Below, one piece after another: positions 1 to 12,716 of a stretch of 64,000 nt of DNA. The stretch lies in NCBI GenBank assembly GCA_037039685.1, contig JAWNGF010000001.1:4960001-5024000 (forward strand), written 5' to 3'. The notes beneath the pieces were generated by a model. That model did not search any database, was not told where the DNA came from, and saw only the letters and a list, made by a program, of their open reading frames with translations. Every line of letters starts with the position of its first letter. The first letter of the stretch is position 1. A program made the position numbers and the translations under genes. The DNA is from Ceratobasidium sp. AG-K. Taxonomy: Eukaryota; Basidiomycota; Agaricomycetes; Cantharellales; Ceratobasidiaceae.

Positions 1-823
1 CGCACCAGTATATCCCTTTATCATAAGCATGAGAAGTCAAGAACAGCTTCATAGCTTGCTCAGGATCGTTGAAGAACGCGTCAAGGGCGCGCTCGCGTTC
101 TGCGTCAGGGTCAAGCCTAGCAAGGTTCTCCGCTGTGACCTCTTCGACTCCCGACACGGGCAGCTCCTCGTTGTCTGCCATCTCTTCGTCGGCCTCGGCG
201 TCTGGGACATCGTCGGATCCACCATCGTCAGAGTCCGCCTTGTTTTGTTTATTGGGGTGGCGATTGGGCTCTGCGAGACCAAGAAATATACCGAGCTAGG
301 CGGGGTGTGTTGGTGAAAAAACGATTATCGCCGAGATCGTACTTACAGCTTGAGCAACTGTCATGACGTGCCCTGGAAAACGACGCTTCTCTAAAAAGTC
401 CTTCCATGCCTCAATTAGACGATCCATATACCTCTCAGAGCTAGCGAGTGATAAGATTGGAAAGGTATTTTATGATGTTACCGATACTTACTGGTTATAA
501 CTATAAGCCTGACGAGATCCTGTTGAATCTTCAAGCTCTTCCCACCAGGCAAGGGGAACTTCAATAATCTCGCCATTGGGTCCTTTCTTTTTTCTACGTC
601 GCTTCTTTTTTTCACCATCGTGACGTACGAGCAATTCGATAGTAGGTATACCCATCTGGTCGACACTTGGGTTTTCTTCATCATAATCTGGATTCAATCC
701 CGTGGCTACGAACTGCGAGAATGGAATTATCGTGACCCCATCGGGTTTGGCAGGGAACGGAGGCCATTTGTAGAATGGGACGTCTGCTGGCCAATCGTCT
801 GGGATCGCAGCGGCTGCAGCCAT
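1..823 (-). CDS. hypothetical acidic protein, 5' part only (runs off the left edge)
   Basis: Family not recognised. The start is the ATG at 823 (MAAAAAIPDDWPADVPFYKW). Exon 1 (823 to about 487) carries a basic patch (EKKKRRRKKKGPNGE). Two GTAAGT introns follow, and each leaves an open frame only when spliced: exon 2 reads YMDRLIEAWKDFLEKRRFPG, and exon 3 holds a long Asp/Glu-rich stretch (DSDDGGSDDVPDAEADEEM) followed by ENLARLDPDAERERALDAFF and, near the edge, LTSHAYDKGIYW. The charged, low-complexity make-up with basic then acidic blocks would suit a nuclear or nucleolar protein, but that is inference. The 3' end lies outside the window. The exon model is well supported by frame continuity; the function is unknown. 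Confidence 0.7.
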
Positions 824-1284
824 GAGTTATGTGGCTAGGATGGTGGTGGGGGGATGAAAGAGAATACCGTGGCTACGCGGCCTCTTATTCTGGGCAGGCT
901 GATGATGTAATAATCAGAAGTGAGGCTTCCATGCGGTTGGCCGTCCAGCGAGTTGATCTTAATCGTTCACACCAGTCTATATCTCGCGAGCGCGCAAAAG
1001 CATATCTTGCAAGAGAAATGTAGCGCACATAACCAACTATATCAACGGTGTACTATTTGCAGGATGTAATATGCGTCAGAACCTAAAGGGGATGTCATGA
1101 AAACTAGGATGAAAATACGAAGGGAGAAGAACTATAGCCAGAAAGCAAACACAACATAAAGGATCCACGTATGCTACCAGAGCCAATAGTTTTGTAGGTA
1201 ATCCACAAGAAATTAATGTCGTAAAGAACTCATTATTTATTGCTATGAAAGAATTGATTAGGAAATGTCGAGCACACGGTTGAT
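824..1284. other. intergenic, no gene seen
   Basis: Holds the 3' flank of the DYRK kinase gene and the 5' flank of the minus-strand hypothetical gene. Only short frames without recognisable motifs. A further terminal exon of the kinase is possible here because its last codons overlap a consensus donor. Confidence 0.5.
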
Positions 1285-4200
1285 TCAACTTACCGCATAT
1301 CCGTTGGACGCAGGAGCAAGTGTTCGCGAGGTGTATGCAGAGCCCGAGGCGGGAACACGGTATCGATGAGCCGGAGTAGTACCCAGGTTGGTATTATGAG
1401 ACGACGAGGTGGGTGTTTGAGGCACCGAGGTATTGGCAGCTGGGGCGCGTGCGATGCGAGAGCTCAATGGGGTGGGGGCACCAATCTGCGACTTTTGAGG
1501 AGTAGCGAGAGGCTTCGTACGCGAGGTGATCCCAGAGGTGGACGAGCTAGGGGTGAAGAGATGGCGGGAGCTAGTAGCAGGGGCGGGGCTGGTAATCTTG
1601 GGGCGACGGCCAGAGGTAATGAAAGGATGACGAAGGGCAGGTTGAGGCTTCAGTCGGCGCTCGGGGTCCCAGATCAAACACTTGGCAATGACTTTGAAGA
1701 GAGTCAGTACTAATCGAAGGCGGAATACGCTGGGACTTACAGTCGACAAACAGCTCATCGTCACAGCGGAGAACTTGGGCCAAGGTCTTCGAGCCAGGAC
1801 GACGGCGACGGCCCTTTGAGTTGACAACAGGGCGAGGCTGACCGTTGGTTTCTGCAGCAAGTTAGCGCGAGATCCCGATACCTGGTTACGAACATACCAA
1901 AGAATAATCGCTTCCTGGAGCTGCGGTTGATCAAGTCCTTGTCGGGTACACCAAGTACCTCCATGATGCACGCAAGCTGCTCCTGCTCATTCTCGCCGGG
2001 GAAGATGGGGAATCCAGTGTACAACTCTGCCAGGATACATCCAAGACTCCACATGTCGATCGCCATATGGTAGTTCATGCCGAGAATGACTTCGGGAGAA
2101 CGGTAGAATCGACTCTGGATGTAGGTGTAGACCTTTTCGTGCTCGAAGCAGCTGCTTCCAAAGTCAATGACCTTTAGGGCGCTCTTGGCGGGATGGAGGA
2201 GCAACACGTTCTGCAAGCCAGTCAGCCAAGCTCGAGCTACTACTCGGGTTACTTACCTCGGGCTTGAGATCACAGTGAACGATCCTATGCTGACGCATCA
2301 ACACGAGTGACGCTAGCATCTGGGTCGTGAAGCGGCGAATAAGAGCGGTCGTGAACCCGGCAAACCCGTTGGCCTTGATGAGCTCGTACAAGTTGATACT
2401 GAGCAGCTCGGTAACGATGCAAAGATGGTTGCGGAACGTAAAGTACTCGTTCATCTTCAAGACGTGGTTCTTCTCCTCGGGGTCCTGCAAAACATGAGCC
2501 GTGGTCCAGCCGAACAAACGCACGACGTACCCATTTCTTCAAGCTCTCCAGAATCTTGATCTCCACAAGCGCCTGGTGGTGGAAGCGCTTCTTGTTGCGA
2601 ATGATCTTGATGCCCACCGACAAGCCCGTGCAGTGGTCGCGGCAGTGGAGCACCTGACCGAACGAGCCCTTGCCCAAGGTGTCGATAATCTCGTAGCGGT
2701 ATGCGAGGTGGTCGTGCTTGATGACGAGGTAATCGCCTCGCTCGTCGTCGTAGCCGTGATTGTTCGTCGAGTTGTTCAACGTAGCCATGTTCTTCTTGCT
2801 GCCCTGGCCGACGTAATACGCGCGGGGGAAGTCCATCATCTCTTTGCGCTCGTACTCGCACAAGTGTTCGTTTTGCGACGACAAGAGCAGGTCTAGAACG
2901 GATATTAGCCTTGTTCAAATAGAGGGGCATAGTACTCACCGGCAGGAGCCAGACCAGCCTTGGGGGGAATCGGCTCGGGGAACTTGAGCATCTCCTCCAA
3001 CTCTTCGCGCTTGGCACCCGCCGCCAACTTCCGCGCATGCAACCGCCGGATATAAGCCATCATCTCCTCGTCACCCGCCATCTCCTCCTCATCCACTTCT
3101 TGTGGCACTGGCGAAGGCGTGGACAACGACTGCCTCGACGACGATGGTGTCGCAGGCGTTGCACCCCGTGCCGTGTCCGACACGCGCGTGACCGGCAAGT
3201 TGACCTTGGGACTCAAGAACTTTAGGTTGGTCGGAGAGAGGAGTGAGAGGCGTGAGTGATGCGGCTCTTTCGGGGTGCGTGCAGTGGAACCGGCGCTCAC
3301 AGAGGTGGAGTTGTTCGAAAACTTGCGCAGTCCGCTGAGCGAGACGGGGTGGGCCTTTTTGCTCATGGACGGGGTGGCGGAAGAAGACGAGGACGAGTTG
3401 CCAGCGTTGACGGTGGTGGTGGTAAGGTTGCCCATCGATTGACGCGGACGTGACACCGACTGTGGCGATGCGCGAACCGAGGACCTGTGCGAGACACTTG
3501 CACTCGCTCCCGCAAACTGGGGCTTGGGCGTTTCAGTGGCAGACACCATCCCAAATTCGTTTGCGTTGGAGCTCTGGCCAGAAGGCGATCCTTCCGACTG
3601 CTCGGGTTGAGTCGCGCTGATCCCGACAATGTTCAAACTCGTGCGGCGCGAGCCTACAGGAAGGGTAGAGGAACGATTTAGTGCCGGCTTGGTGGGTGAC
3701 GGGTGCCCGGTGCGGCTGGTAGACATACGCGGTATTTTGGTCGGCGTCTCTTTGACCGTGACATTCGACAGCGCACTCGGACCTTCGCGCTCCTTGTCCC
3801 GCGAGTGTTGGCTCACCGAGGGCGACCCAGCAATGGTAGGCAGGTGCTGACGGCTGCTGCGAAGAGACGCGTCCGAAGCCTTGCTCATGTTGCTCGCGGG
3901 AGACGCGGCCGTGCGGTGCGAAGAAGCAATCGTTGCGCGCGCGACGGACGAGGGCGAGCTGCTGGTCTTGAGGTTGGCCACCCGCTGAACCGTCGACGCG
4001 GGCAAATTCGACATTTGCATCGGCGGCAAGCTCACCGGCTTGGATCCGCGCTTGGCATCCGCAGACGAAATCGTCTATCACAAAATTAGCTTACGCCAAG
4101 TCCAACGCGCTCCCACTTACCTTGCCCCGCTTGCGTCCCATCAATGCCGAAATCCGCGACTCGCTGCGCTCCTTGTCTTCCTTTTTCTTGCGATCCTTTT

Positions 4201-7200
4201 CTTCACCCGACTTGTTCGTGTCACTCTTGTCGCCCCCGTGCAGGCTCTTGCGCGAACCCGACTTGAGCAACGACCCAAGGTTCAACACGCTCGACTTTTT
4301 CGTCGCGCTCGGAGGGCCGGACATGCCCGAAAACCCAGACTCGGACGCGAGCGACGAGACGGAATGCGACGAGGGCTGGTGGGTCAGCGTCGGCGGGGGT
4401 GCAAACGAAGGCGAAGTCGATCCTTCGCGGTTGCGCTGGCGATGGGGAATCGCAATCGGCTGCGCGGACTGCTGCATCGACTGAGACGACGAGCGCCGGA
4501 AAAAGGGAATAGACGAGGGAGTCAATCTCCGTGGGACCTTGGAGTTGGGGCTGCTCACCGCCTGGGGAGCAGAGTTATCAAGCGTGCTGGAGCTCGAAAC
4601 GCTTTGCGCATCGGGAGTTTTGGGCAGCTGGCGTTCGGGCACAGACGAGAGTTGCGTTCCGCCGGGTGTTCGTGGGTATGCGTGCGCGTGCGAGGTCTCG
4701 GGCGTCCTTGGGAACGATTGCATGTGGCTCTCGGGCGTCTTGGGGTACATTTGGCTCGAAAACGATCCATATTCGCCTCCCATCGCGGTCGGAGGCGCGC
4801 TCGGCGAAAACTCGTTCGGATACTCGTGTTCGACGGTGGTCCAGTTCTCCAAGCTTCCGCCTCCCCCAGTGAGCGGAGACGAATCCGCGGGGGAAGAAGC
4901 AGCGTCGCCATGCCCAGCGCTAAATGACACCGAACCATGCGACCGGGGCGTCCTCTGAGAAATTGAACCCTGGTTGTACGTGTCTCTTTGAGGCGTGTAC
5001 GAATGTTGGTCCTTGCCTGGAGTCCCGTGCTCGTCCCGGGTCGACCACTGCACTTTTTCCTTGCCGGGCGTCTTGGGTTCCACATGCACCTCCTTGGGCG
5101 ATCCACTCGAGCTAGGCAACCTCAGACTCAACGCGTTTGAGAAACTCCACTTTTTCGATGGCTGGCGGGCGTGCACCGGAGGCGAGGTGGGCGAAGTGAC
5201 CGTCATACTCGGGAAGCTGACCGTCTTGTCGGGATCGTCGGAACCAACAGCGGACAGGCCATCGTCGGGTTCGGCCAAGTTGTTGGAAACCGAGGGGAAC
5301 GCGATTCCAGCCGTGGCGGGGGGAGTCTTGTACGCGCTCAGGTCCTTGGGCAAGGGCGGGACTGGTGGGATGTCGCCGCTGGCAGCCTCTTCTTCGGCCA
5401 AGCGCACAGCCTCGGCGACAGCGTACCCACTCGACGCGTCGCTCCCTCCGCTGTTTCTCCGCAACTTGCGGTTCGAAATGGAAGCAGATGTAGTGCTAGT
5501 CGCAGTGGAAAGTGAGGCGGAATCGCGCGAACCAGTGGTCGGAGTGCCAGTAAACGTCGTCGACGAGGCCGAGCTGCGCTTGGGAGTAGGCGGGCCCATA
5601 CTGACGCGAGGACCAGGTGGACCGTCTCGACTCGAGGGTTTTCGCGCCACAGGTCCTGCCGTGGTCGCCATGACTTGTTCGGGGGGAGGGGGTGGATCAG
5701 CTTCAACAGTAAACGCGCCAATCTGCTCCTTGCTGCCCGCATGCGAGAGCCGCCCGGCCTTGTTGCCCGGTGTATTGGGACGACTGCCGCTGCCAATTGA
5801 ACTTCGGGCGCGTGCGCTTTTTCCGGAAAGCCCGTCGAGTTTGCGGAGCGCCTCGGCAGTGCTCGAGTCTTCGAGCGCGGCCCAGCCTTCCTGAGTGCCC
5901 CGCAAGAGTGAGTGCGCGACGGCAGGCGAGGACTGGTGAGATGGAATGGGAGGGGTGTTGGGCGCAGGTGCGGTACCGTGTTTGATAAAATGTTGGATCG
6001 AACTCGTCGAGGGCGAAGGCGGAAGATGTGAAAAATCGTGCCGTCGGGGATGCGTGATATCGTGGAAAGATGACGTGGAGGATGCGGATGTTTGTCGAAC
6101 ATGCTTGTCGTTGGACGCACGTGCGGTTGTCGCGGCGGGCGGGGATTTGGCTGAGCTCATGTTGAGCGCCACGCTTTCTCCTCGCCTTCGTTCCTTGCCT
6201 GGTGTGCGCTCCGAGGCCTTGCTGGGCATGCCTACGCCTAGACTGCGATGACGTCGTGCAACCTTGTCGTCGCGCTCCTTGTCTCGCTCAGTGGTCCCAT
6301 TATAAACGCCGGAATTGGTAATAGAAGATCCAGTGGTCTTGGAAATAAGTGTCCCACTTTGGTCCATGGCAAACTCGTCCGAAGTGCGCTTGCGCGCTTT
6401 AGGAAAAGTCTGCTGGTTGTAGGCTGATGGGGGTGGGAGAAGTGCGGAGCCAGTGGAGGGCGATGATTGGGCCGAGCCGTCGACAGGACTGGGGGCGATG
6501 TCAACGGACCCGGTACTGTCGCGGTACTGGGTGTAGACCCCGCTCAGGCGCTTGCTGGAGATGGACGAAATGGAGGGCCGGCCAGTTGTTTTTCGTGCCG
6601 GTGGCTTGTAGAGAATCTCCTCGCCACCAGACTCTTCAGTCATGGACATTTTCGGCTTGATCGATCTATAGTTTGGGTCTGGGTCCTGACGGGCCGACAC
6701 ACTCGACGAGAGCGACGTGCGGGAACTCGTGGCCACCCCTGAACGGGGAAACTTGGTCGACAGAAGCTACAAGGAGTTAGACCAGTCAAAAACAAGGCTG
6801 AAGCGCTTACCCTCCCATCGCCGGAATCGCTCGCCTCGACGGCCTCGATCGTCCAGGGACTGTTGGGGACCTCTTCGCCTGGCGTATGGGGAGTGGTAAG
6901 GCGATCGTCGCGATGTTCGTGATGGCCATGGACACGTGCGTCTCTAGTGACTGTCCAGCGCGGCGTGGCCAGCTCGCCGACGCCAACAAGCGCGCGACGG
7001 TCGATCGAGGCGGGATCACGCGCCGGCGTCTCTGGGATAAGCAGGCTGGTGCGGTTGCGGCGTGCCTTGACCGTGTGGTGGTCTGGCTCTGGCTCGTCTG
7101 GCGCAATCGACCCCCGACGCGATTGGTTCGGCGAATGGGCAGAAAAGTAGTATGCGTCAAACTCGGACGACGCAACCGACGTCGGACGCGCCTTGTCCTC

Positions 7201-7430
7201 AGCCTGCAGTCGGGGCTGGTCTCGTTAGCGGCGAAAAAAGGCAAAAAAAGAATAAATACATTGGCCCCAGTTTCTATGCGGATGCTGTGTCGCGAACTCT
7301 TGCGTTCCTGGCGCACCTCGAGCACGTCGGGAGGAGGGGGCGGAGGGGGAACGTTGTCGCCCAACACGCTCGTCCGGAACGTGCTCGACGGTCGCCGCAT
7401 CCCGGTCGGCTGCGGAGAAGTGCGCGACAT
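1285..7430 (-). CDS. pom1: POM1/DYRK-family protein kinase with a giant disordered N-terminus
   Basis: CMGC serine/threonine kinase of the DYRK family; fission yeast Pom1 is a cortical polarity and cell-size kinase. About nine exons, roughly 1,900 residues. The start is the ATG at 7430 ([18 protein letters not shown]). Exons at about 7430-7260, 7203-6811, 6768-4110 and 4074-2939 encode some 1,450 Ser/Pro/Thr-rich residues with repeated [KR]TP sites. The DYRK-homology box ([20 protein letters not shown]) lies just ahead of the catalytic domain. Kinase motifs: glycine loop [11 protein letters not shown]-binding lysine in [10 protein letters not shown] (usually VAIK); catalytic loop HCDLKPEN; DFGSSC; the activation-loop YTY ([14 protein letters not shown]) that DYRKs autophosphorylate; and [13 protein letters not shown]. 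The C-terminal end of the domain ([20 protein letters not shown]) is followed by a Ser/Thr/Pro tail. Pom1 itself is about 1,090 residues, so this homolog is unusually long. The stop (GYAVS*) lies inside a GGTAAGT donor-like sequence, so the 3' end is less sure than the rest. Confidence 0.9.
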
Positions 7431-7666
7431 GCCAGTAAGGAATAAGAGAAAAAGAAAAAGAAAACCCGCTCGTCGTCGCTAAACACACAACAAGAACAGG
7501 CCGTGGCTGTGCTCTTGTGTGCCCCAATTGTCCACTCTTCTAGCCCAGCTTGCCGGCCGCTCGCTCGTCGTCGACGCTCGCTGCGTGTTCAACCAGAATA
7601 CAAACACCCCAAAACCGCCACACTTCCAATTCATCTCGGCGCTAAACGTACATACATCCGTATCCC

Positions 7667-8776
7667 CTACGCCTCTATGTCTGTGCTCACCCGTACCCTG
7701 GGTCCCGGCCCCGCAAATAATACCTTCTTTGCAGCAGCAACCTCCTCGGCCGTCTGAGGCGTGGCCAGATACCCCCGGTTCTTCCAGCTCGAGTACCACT
7801 CTGCACGAATCAGCACACGTCCCGACCCACGAACCTCCACTTACCGATATCCGACTTGCGCGTGGGCGCCGCACGTTTCCGATCCGTACGACCCCGGACG
7901 AGATCCAACAATGCCAGCGGGTTGTAATACACACATTTCACACTTCCCCCGAGTGCTTCAATCGCCTTGATCGCACTCCGAGACGCACGCGAAGTCTCCA
8001 AATGGATCGGCTCGCGTAAAAACTCGGCGCCCTGGCACACGTCAACGCGAGTGCATACATCCACATGACACTCACATCTCCCAACACCTTGACACCATCA
8101 TGCACGTCATGTACACACCCCGACAACAACAACTCGCGCGCCGTGATCGGCTGCTCTGGACTTGACACCAAGCGTCCCTGATCGATCCAGCTCTGGATCC
8201 GCTCCAAATTGACAGGAGCCCACGTTTTACCCGTTCTACACAAATTCAATGATAACTCTTTCACGCTTAGCGTATGACTGACTGATTAAAGAACCCCCGT
8301 TTCGGGAACCGCCTCGAGAGTGGCGTTTGCCCGCCCTCGAATCCCGCTTTGGGTTTCCCGTTGCCGCTGCGTGCCTTTTGTCCTTTGTGCCCACGGGTGG
8401 AGGTTCCCCCTCGGCCCGAGCCTTGTCCGCGGCCCAGTCGTTTTGGCTAGCGCGAAATAGTTAGATTGGGTCATGTGCTGAGACAATAGTGAGAGTATGG
8501 TCGGCGAGAAATGAATCGTAGAGATAAAGGTATTCGAACACAAACCAGTGTGATGAATTCACTGTAGTGGCGCATGCGATGCATTCATGCAGTCTCAAAT
8601 TTACTCACCTGGTGTGTGGATCCCTTTGCAGGAGCCAAGGAATCCAACCCAACGCTCGCCATCCCTCGCACCAAACCCATCATCGGGCCGGCATGACTTG
8701 GTCTCGTATACAAGCCACTAGTCCCTCGAAGCAGATTGAAAGCGCCGAGCGAGCTCTGCAAAAGGGAGCGCTGCAT
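7667..8776 (-). CDS. mrpl15: mitochondrial large-subunit ribosomal protein uL15m
   Basis: Structural protein of the mitochondrial 54S subunit (bacterial L15; MRPL10 in yeast). The N-terminus ([18 protein letters not shown], start at 8776) is Arg/Ser-rich and lacks acids, as in a mitochondrial presequence. The L15 hallmark follows, split by introns: [20 protein letters not shown], then [17 protein letters not shown]. Later exons give [34 protein letters not shown] and [20 protein letters not shown], matching the C-terminal L15 fold. The last exon ([20 protein letters not shown]) ends at the TAG at 7667-7669. Donors and acceptors leave the frame intact throughout. It sits 236 bp upstream of the start of the kinase gene, on the same strand. 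Confidence 0.88.
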
Positions 8777-9578
8777 TTTATTGAATCGAGGTCGAAGTAA
8801 AGTGTGAGCCTGGTCTTAGGTAAGCTTGGCGCTTTGCTTTGGGCGTAAACTAATGCAAACTAACGCGGGCCCTAGATTTCGGAGCTGCAGCTCAAGCATT
8901 CAAGCATCACGAAGGGATCATCGAGACATGAGGATATCGTATTAACTTTAATTTTATATTGATATCTCAAATTTCAGTACGCGTACATGCTGCCGTTTCC
9001 CGCTCTGCCAGCCGTAAGAGCCTCATGTTCCATCCTTCTTGATCAGATCTCACAGTCCTACGGTCGCGTCCAAGTATCATATCACGACGTAGGAGTACCC
9101 TACCGCAATCTTTTTCGAACGCCCTCTTGCGCGTATGATATCATTACATTGGTAATCACACCCCTTGTATCCTGACTTACTCTTTCAACAATTGACAATG
9201 ACCCTTGCCGCGACTGGGGTGGGACAGCACGTTGAGATTTTCGAAGCTTGGTTGGTTGCACATCGCCTTATGGTGCAGGGACTTACTGCGATAAGCTTCG
9301 GTTTCATAAATCCAGGTCCGCAATCGGCACGTCCTTGCCTCAATCCGGCCGGCGTTGCGAACTCAGGCCGACTCTAAACTTCCGCAATAATCCCGCCTGG
9401 CCTCCCGACTCAATACTTCAACCACTCGTAACAGGTACTTTTACAATAAAAACGACTGTATTGCAAGTTATGCTACATATTCCACGACCATGTATGGTGG
9501 TTAAACAACAAAAAGACAGAATTACAACAATATATCCTAAAAGAGAGAGAAATAATACGAAGGTCCAGCTACAAGCAA
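8777..9578. other. intergenic, no gene seen
   Basis: 800 bp between the start of uL15m and the end of PRM1, both minus strand. Contains the presumed uL15m promoter and the PRM1 3' flank. Only short frames without motifs on either strand. Confidence 0.5.
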
Positions 9579-12500
9579 CTAGAACGCACGTCCGACGGCG
9601 GGATACCTGTTCCCGTCGGCAGGTGCACGGTCGTCATCGAATGGCGTCGCGAAAGGATCCACGTTTCCCGAGCTCGCCTGTGCACGGTGTCGGCGCGGAG
9701 GGGGAACGCGTCCACCGGGGATAGTGCTCATGGGAGGGGCTTGGCGCGCGAGATAGGCGTTGGCGGGGAGCAGTCCGGGAGGGGTCGCGGGAGGGCTAGG
9801 GGAGCGGCTGGAGAAGTATGCGTGCGCGGGCAGGACGGCGGGAGCCTGGCTGTATGCCATGGGAGCAGCTTCCTGGCTCGGTCGGAATGCAACATCTTCA
9901 GACGCTCGGGCCTCCGAAGGGGCGAGTGCGGTCTCCTCGGACGAACGACCGTTCGGTGACCTAGGCTTGAATCCGAACCAGGGCCTAACGGGGGCAGTGG
10001 GAGACACGGACCACGCCGAGGACAAGACTCGTTGTTGACGATCGGTCAGAGCTCCAGGATTAACCTTGGCCGAGCGAGCGTTCGACTCGTGTGGCACCGA
10101 GAACGGCTCGACCGTCGGTTGAGCTACCTTCTTCTTGGCCATGGAAGACTTGAGACGGGTGATCCAGCTATCACCTCCCTGGACATGTACAACCGCGTGA
10201 ACGTTCTCGCCTTCAGCCCACTTGGGAGAGGGCATCTCCTCCTCGCGCTTTGGTGCAGTAGAGAACAAACCCAGCAAGCCCCCCTTGCGTCCTTTCTCTG
10301 CGCCTTCTTCCAGTGGCCGAGCATTCAGCGTGCCGAATGGAGATCCGCCGCCCGGAACGTTGGGGAAGGCATAACGGCTTTGTTCGCTTGGGCGCCTCGA
10401 GAAGGGACCGAACGACTGGTTCTGCTCATATGCGCGCTGCCTGCGCTCATACAACCAGCGAGCACCCAACGTATGCCAAAGGATGATGCACAGCGCGATA
10501 AGAACAACAAAGACCCAGAGTCCGAGGAATACGAAGTACATGATGCGTTCCTTCCTGAGCGAGGCGATATAGCGCGCAATGACCTTGCCAACGATGCCCG
10601 ACCCAGAGCCATCTTCAGACGCGTTGCCATTGCCAACCGCAGCGAGCGAGATGGGCTGGGTGATCTCGTTGACGGAAGAGTTGGACAAGAGAAGCACATC
10701 ACTCGACACGTTTGGCATGTTAACTTTGAGGTTGTCGTGGATAAACGTGAGCGCATTCTCAATGCCTTCAACCTTGGTACCAATCAAGCAACGCACAAAC
10801 TCGCGTGCAGGGGTCTCGAGGAGGGTACCTCCAAAGACGAGTTCGACTGTGCTCTGGACGTCGGCATAGAAGGCACCGAGCGTGTTGTTGAGCGTGACAG
10901 TGGTGCTGTTGACCCATCCAAAAAGGTTGTCATTGATGGTGGTCTGCATGGCTGTGGTCTGAGCATTGACTTGAGCAGCGTAGGCGGCCGAATCGTTTTG
11001 CATTGCGCTATTTATCGAGAGTGCGATGCTGTTCGTAAAGTCGCTGACCGAGTTGGAAACCTGGGAAGAATAGTGCTTCTGGATCGGGCCGATGGCGGCC
11101 AGTTGAATCCTACGACAACGTTAGAGTGGTTTGGCGACTATAGCAAAGATACTTACTGGACTGAAATGAGACCAAACAGACCAATCAAAAGGCAAGCCAG
11201 CGCAGCTGGGTGGAAGATGTATGCAAAGAAGAACCTACTTGATGTTAAAACGGTACGGTGATGGAATAAACTCGACCAACCTTAAATGGGTGTAAGATAT
11301 GGTCGACAGTTTGAATGCGTTTGCGAGGCGATTGGCTAATGCAGAGAGCAACGGGTGCTGTTGAGTCGCATGCAAGAGCATCATGTTATCGTCGGACATG
11401 ATCATTACTGGGACATCCCTGCCGCCCATTTGTGGGTGCTGGACATTCGAGTCGGTGCTCCAGGCTTCGCGGGTGCGTTCGAGCTCGCTTTGAAGAACTC
11501 GCCACTTGTACCACTCCAGAGCCATGGCTCCAAGGATGAGCAAGACGAGCACGACCAACAGTAGAACAATGCCGATGCGGCCAACCTTTTGAAGATCGCG
11601 TCCGAGATCGTCAACAATGGAGGTATCGAGGTCGTTGCAAAACTGGATGTTTGAACGGGCAGGAACAGCGAGGACGGACGCATTGAAGCGCATTTCGGGA
11701 GAGGAAAAGGTCTCATTGATTTCCTTCTTCAACTCGTTGAAGGGGATGGCAAGGCTAAGACTTTGGTCAGTGTATGCCGACGGCTTGTTGCGTATTACGC
11801 ACATGTTGTCCACAGTATCCTTGAGTTGGTCAAGAGTAGGAAGGGTAGAATTGAGCTTCGTAAGCGCGTCCTGGAGGTCGGTGGGGATCCGGATATTGTC
11901 GAGTCCCGAGAGCGAAGGAATGGAGAATTGAGGGACGTCGAGCTGAACATTGACAAGCCTGGTCACGCTGTTAATTGCATTGACCGCGGTGGCGATCGCA
12001 TTGTTGGCAGATTGGATGTCTCCTTGTATAGACGACTTGAGACCATTGACCGTGTTCTGTAGGAAGTTGGTAACCTGAAAAGAGTCAACGCCAGACAAAC
12101 CAGGAGCTCAGGCGATGCCTACCTCGGTCAACGCCCCAATAATAATAGCAAGCCCTCCTCGTACGACAAGCTCCAAGAAGCACAAAAAGATGGAACGATA
12201 CATGTCGATGATGAACTCGATAATACCCTGGAGCGTAGTCAAACTATTGCGATGGGGTCAGCGGCAGGCCTCAAAAGTACAACGCAGAACACACCTGAAG
12301 ATCATGGTGGCGCGAGCTGCATTGATTGTGCCATTAACGGCGGCCTCGATTTGGCGGTTAGTGCCAGCAGCCATGAACGAACCAATGCTACCAACGCCCT
12401 GTAGTGGCGCGTTAGACTTTCAACCGTCGGTATTCTATTTAGGACTCACCTGAGCAGCCTTCTCAGCTGCAGCACAGCTCGCAATGAGAACCCCCTTCGC

Positions 12501-12716
12501 ATCCTCTACACCATCTTGAGCCGATCCTTGTGAGATAATTAAACGAAAGACAATAAATAGTAGAGATATTATGGGCGTCGCGAGCCATGTGAGCGAGAGG
12601 AGGTAGGGAAGGGTGAGATATGGCTTAAGAGTGGTGAAACGGGCCTGGGGCGCATGCAGCGGGTTCGAGGCATATACTGGGGGAGGCGACGCGAGACGGG
12701 GAGCAGAGAAAGACAT
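9579..12716 (-). CDS. PRM1: plasma membrane fusion protein PRM1
   Basis: Multi-pass membrane protein that stabilises plasma-membrane fusion during mating or hyphal fusion. The start is the ATG at 12716 ([20 protein letters not shown]). Membrane segments in order: [20 protein letters not shown]; a second from [20 protein letters not shown]; a third, [20 protein letters not shown], before 11,500; a fourth around 11,160-11,220 ([18 protein letters not shown]); and a fifth, [20 protein letters not shown]. Between them are large ectodomain loops with the family's amphipathic, Asn-rich repeats ([20 protein letters not shown]). The long cytosolic tail is Ser/Pro-rich and ends [10 protein letters not shown] at 9579. 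About five introns. Order and spacing of the helices match fungal PRM1; the tail is longer than in yeast. A 409-codon frame on the opposite strand is only its antisense shadow. Confidence 0.88.

Noticed and set aside
4040..4927. 295-codon plus-strand open frame rich in Arg
   Set aside because: Antisense of the GC-rich, Ser/Pro-coding kinase exon; such codon bias leaves the opposite strand open.
10032..11261. 409-codon plus-strand open frame
   Set aside because: Lies antisense to PRM1 exons and has no family motif; the minus strand carries clear PRM1 features and splice sites.
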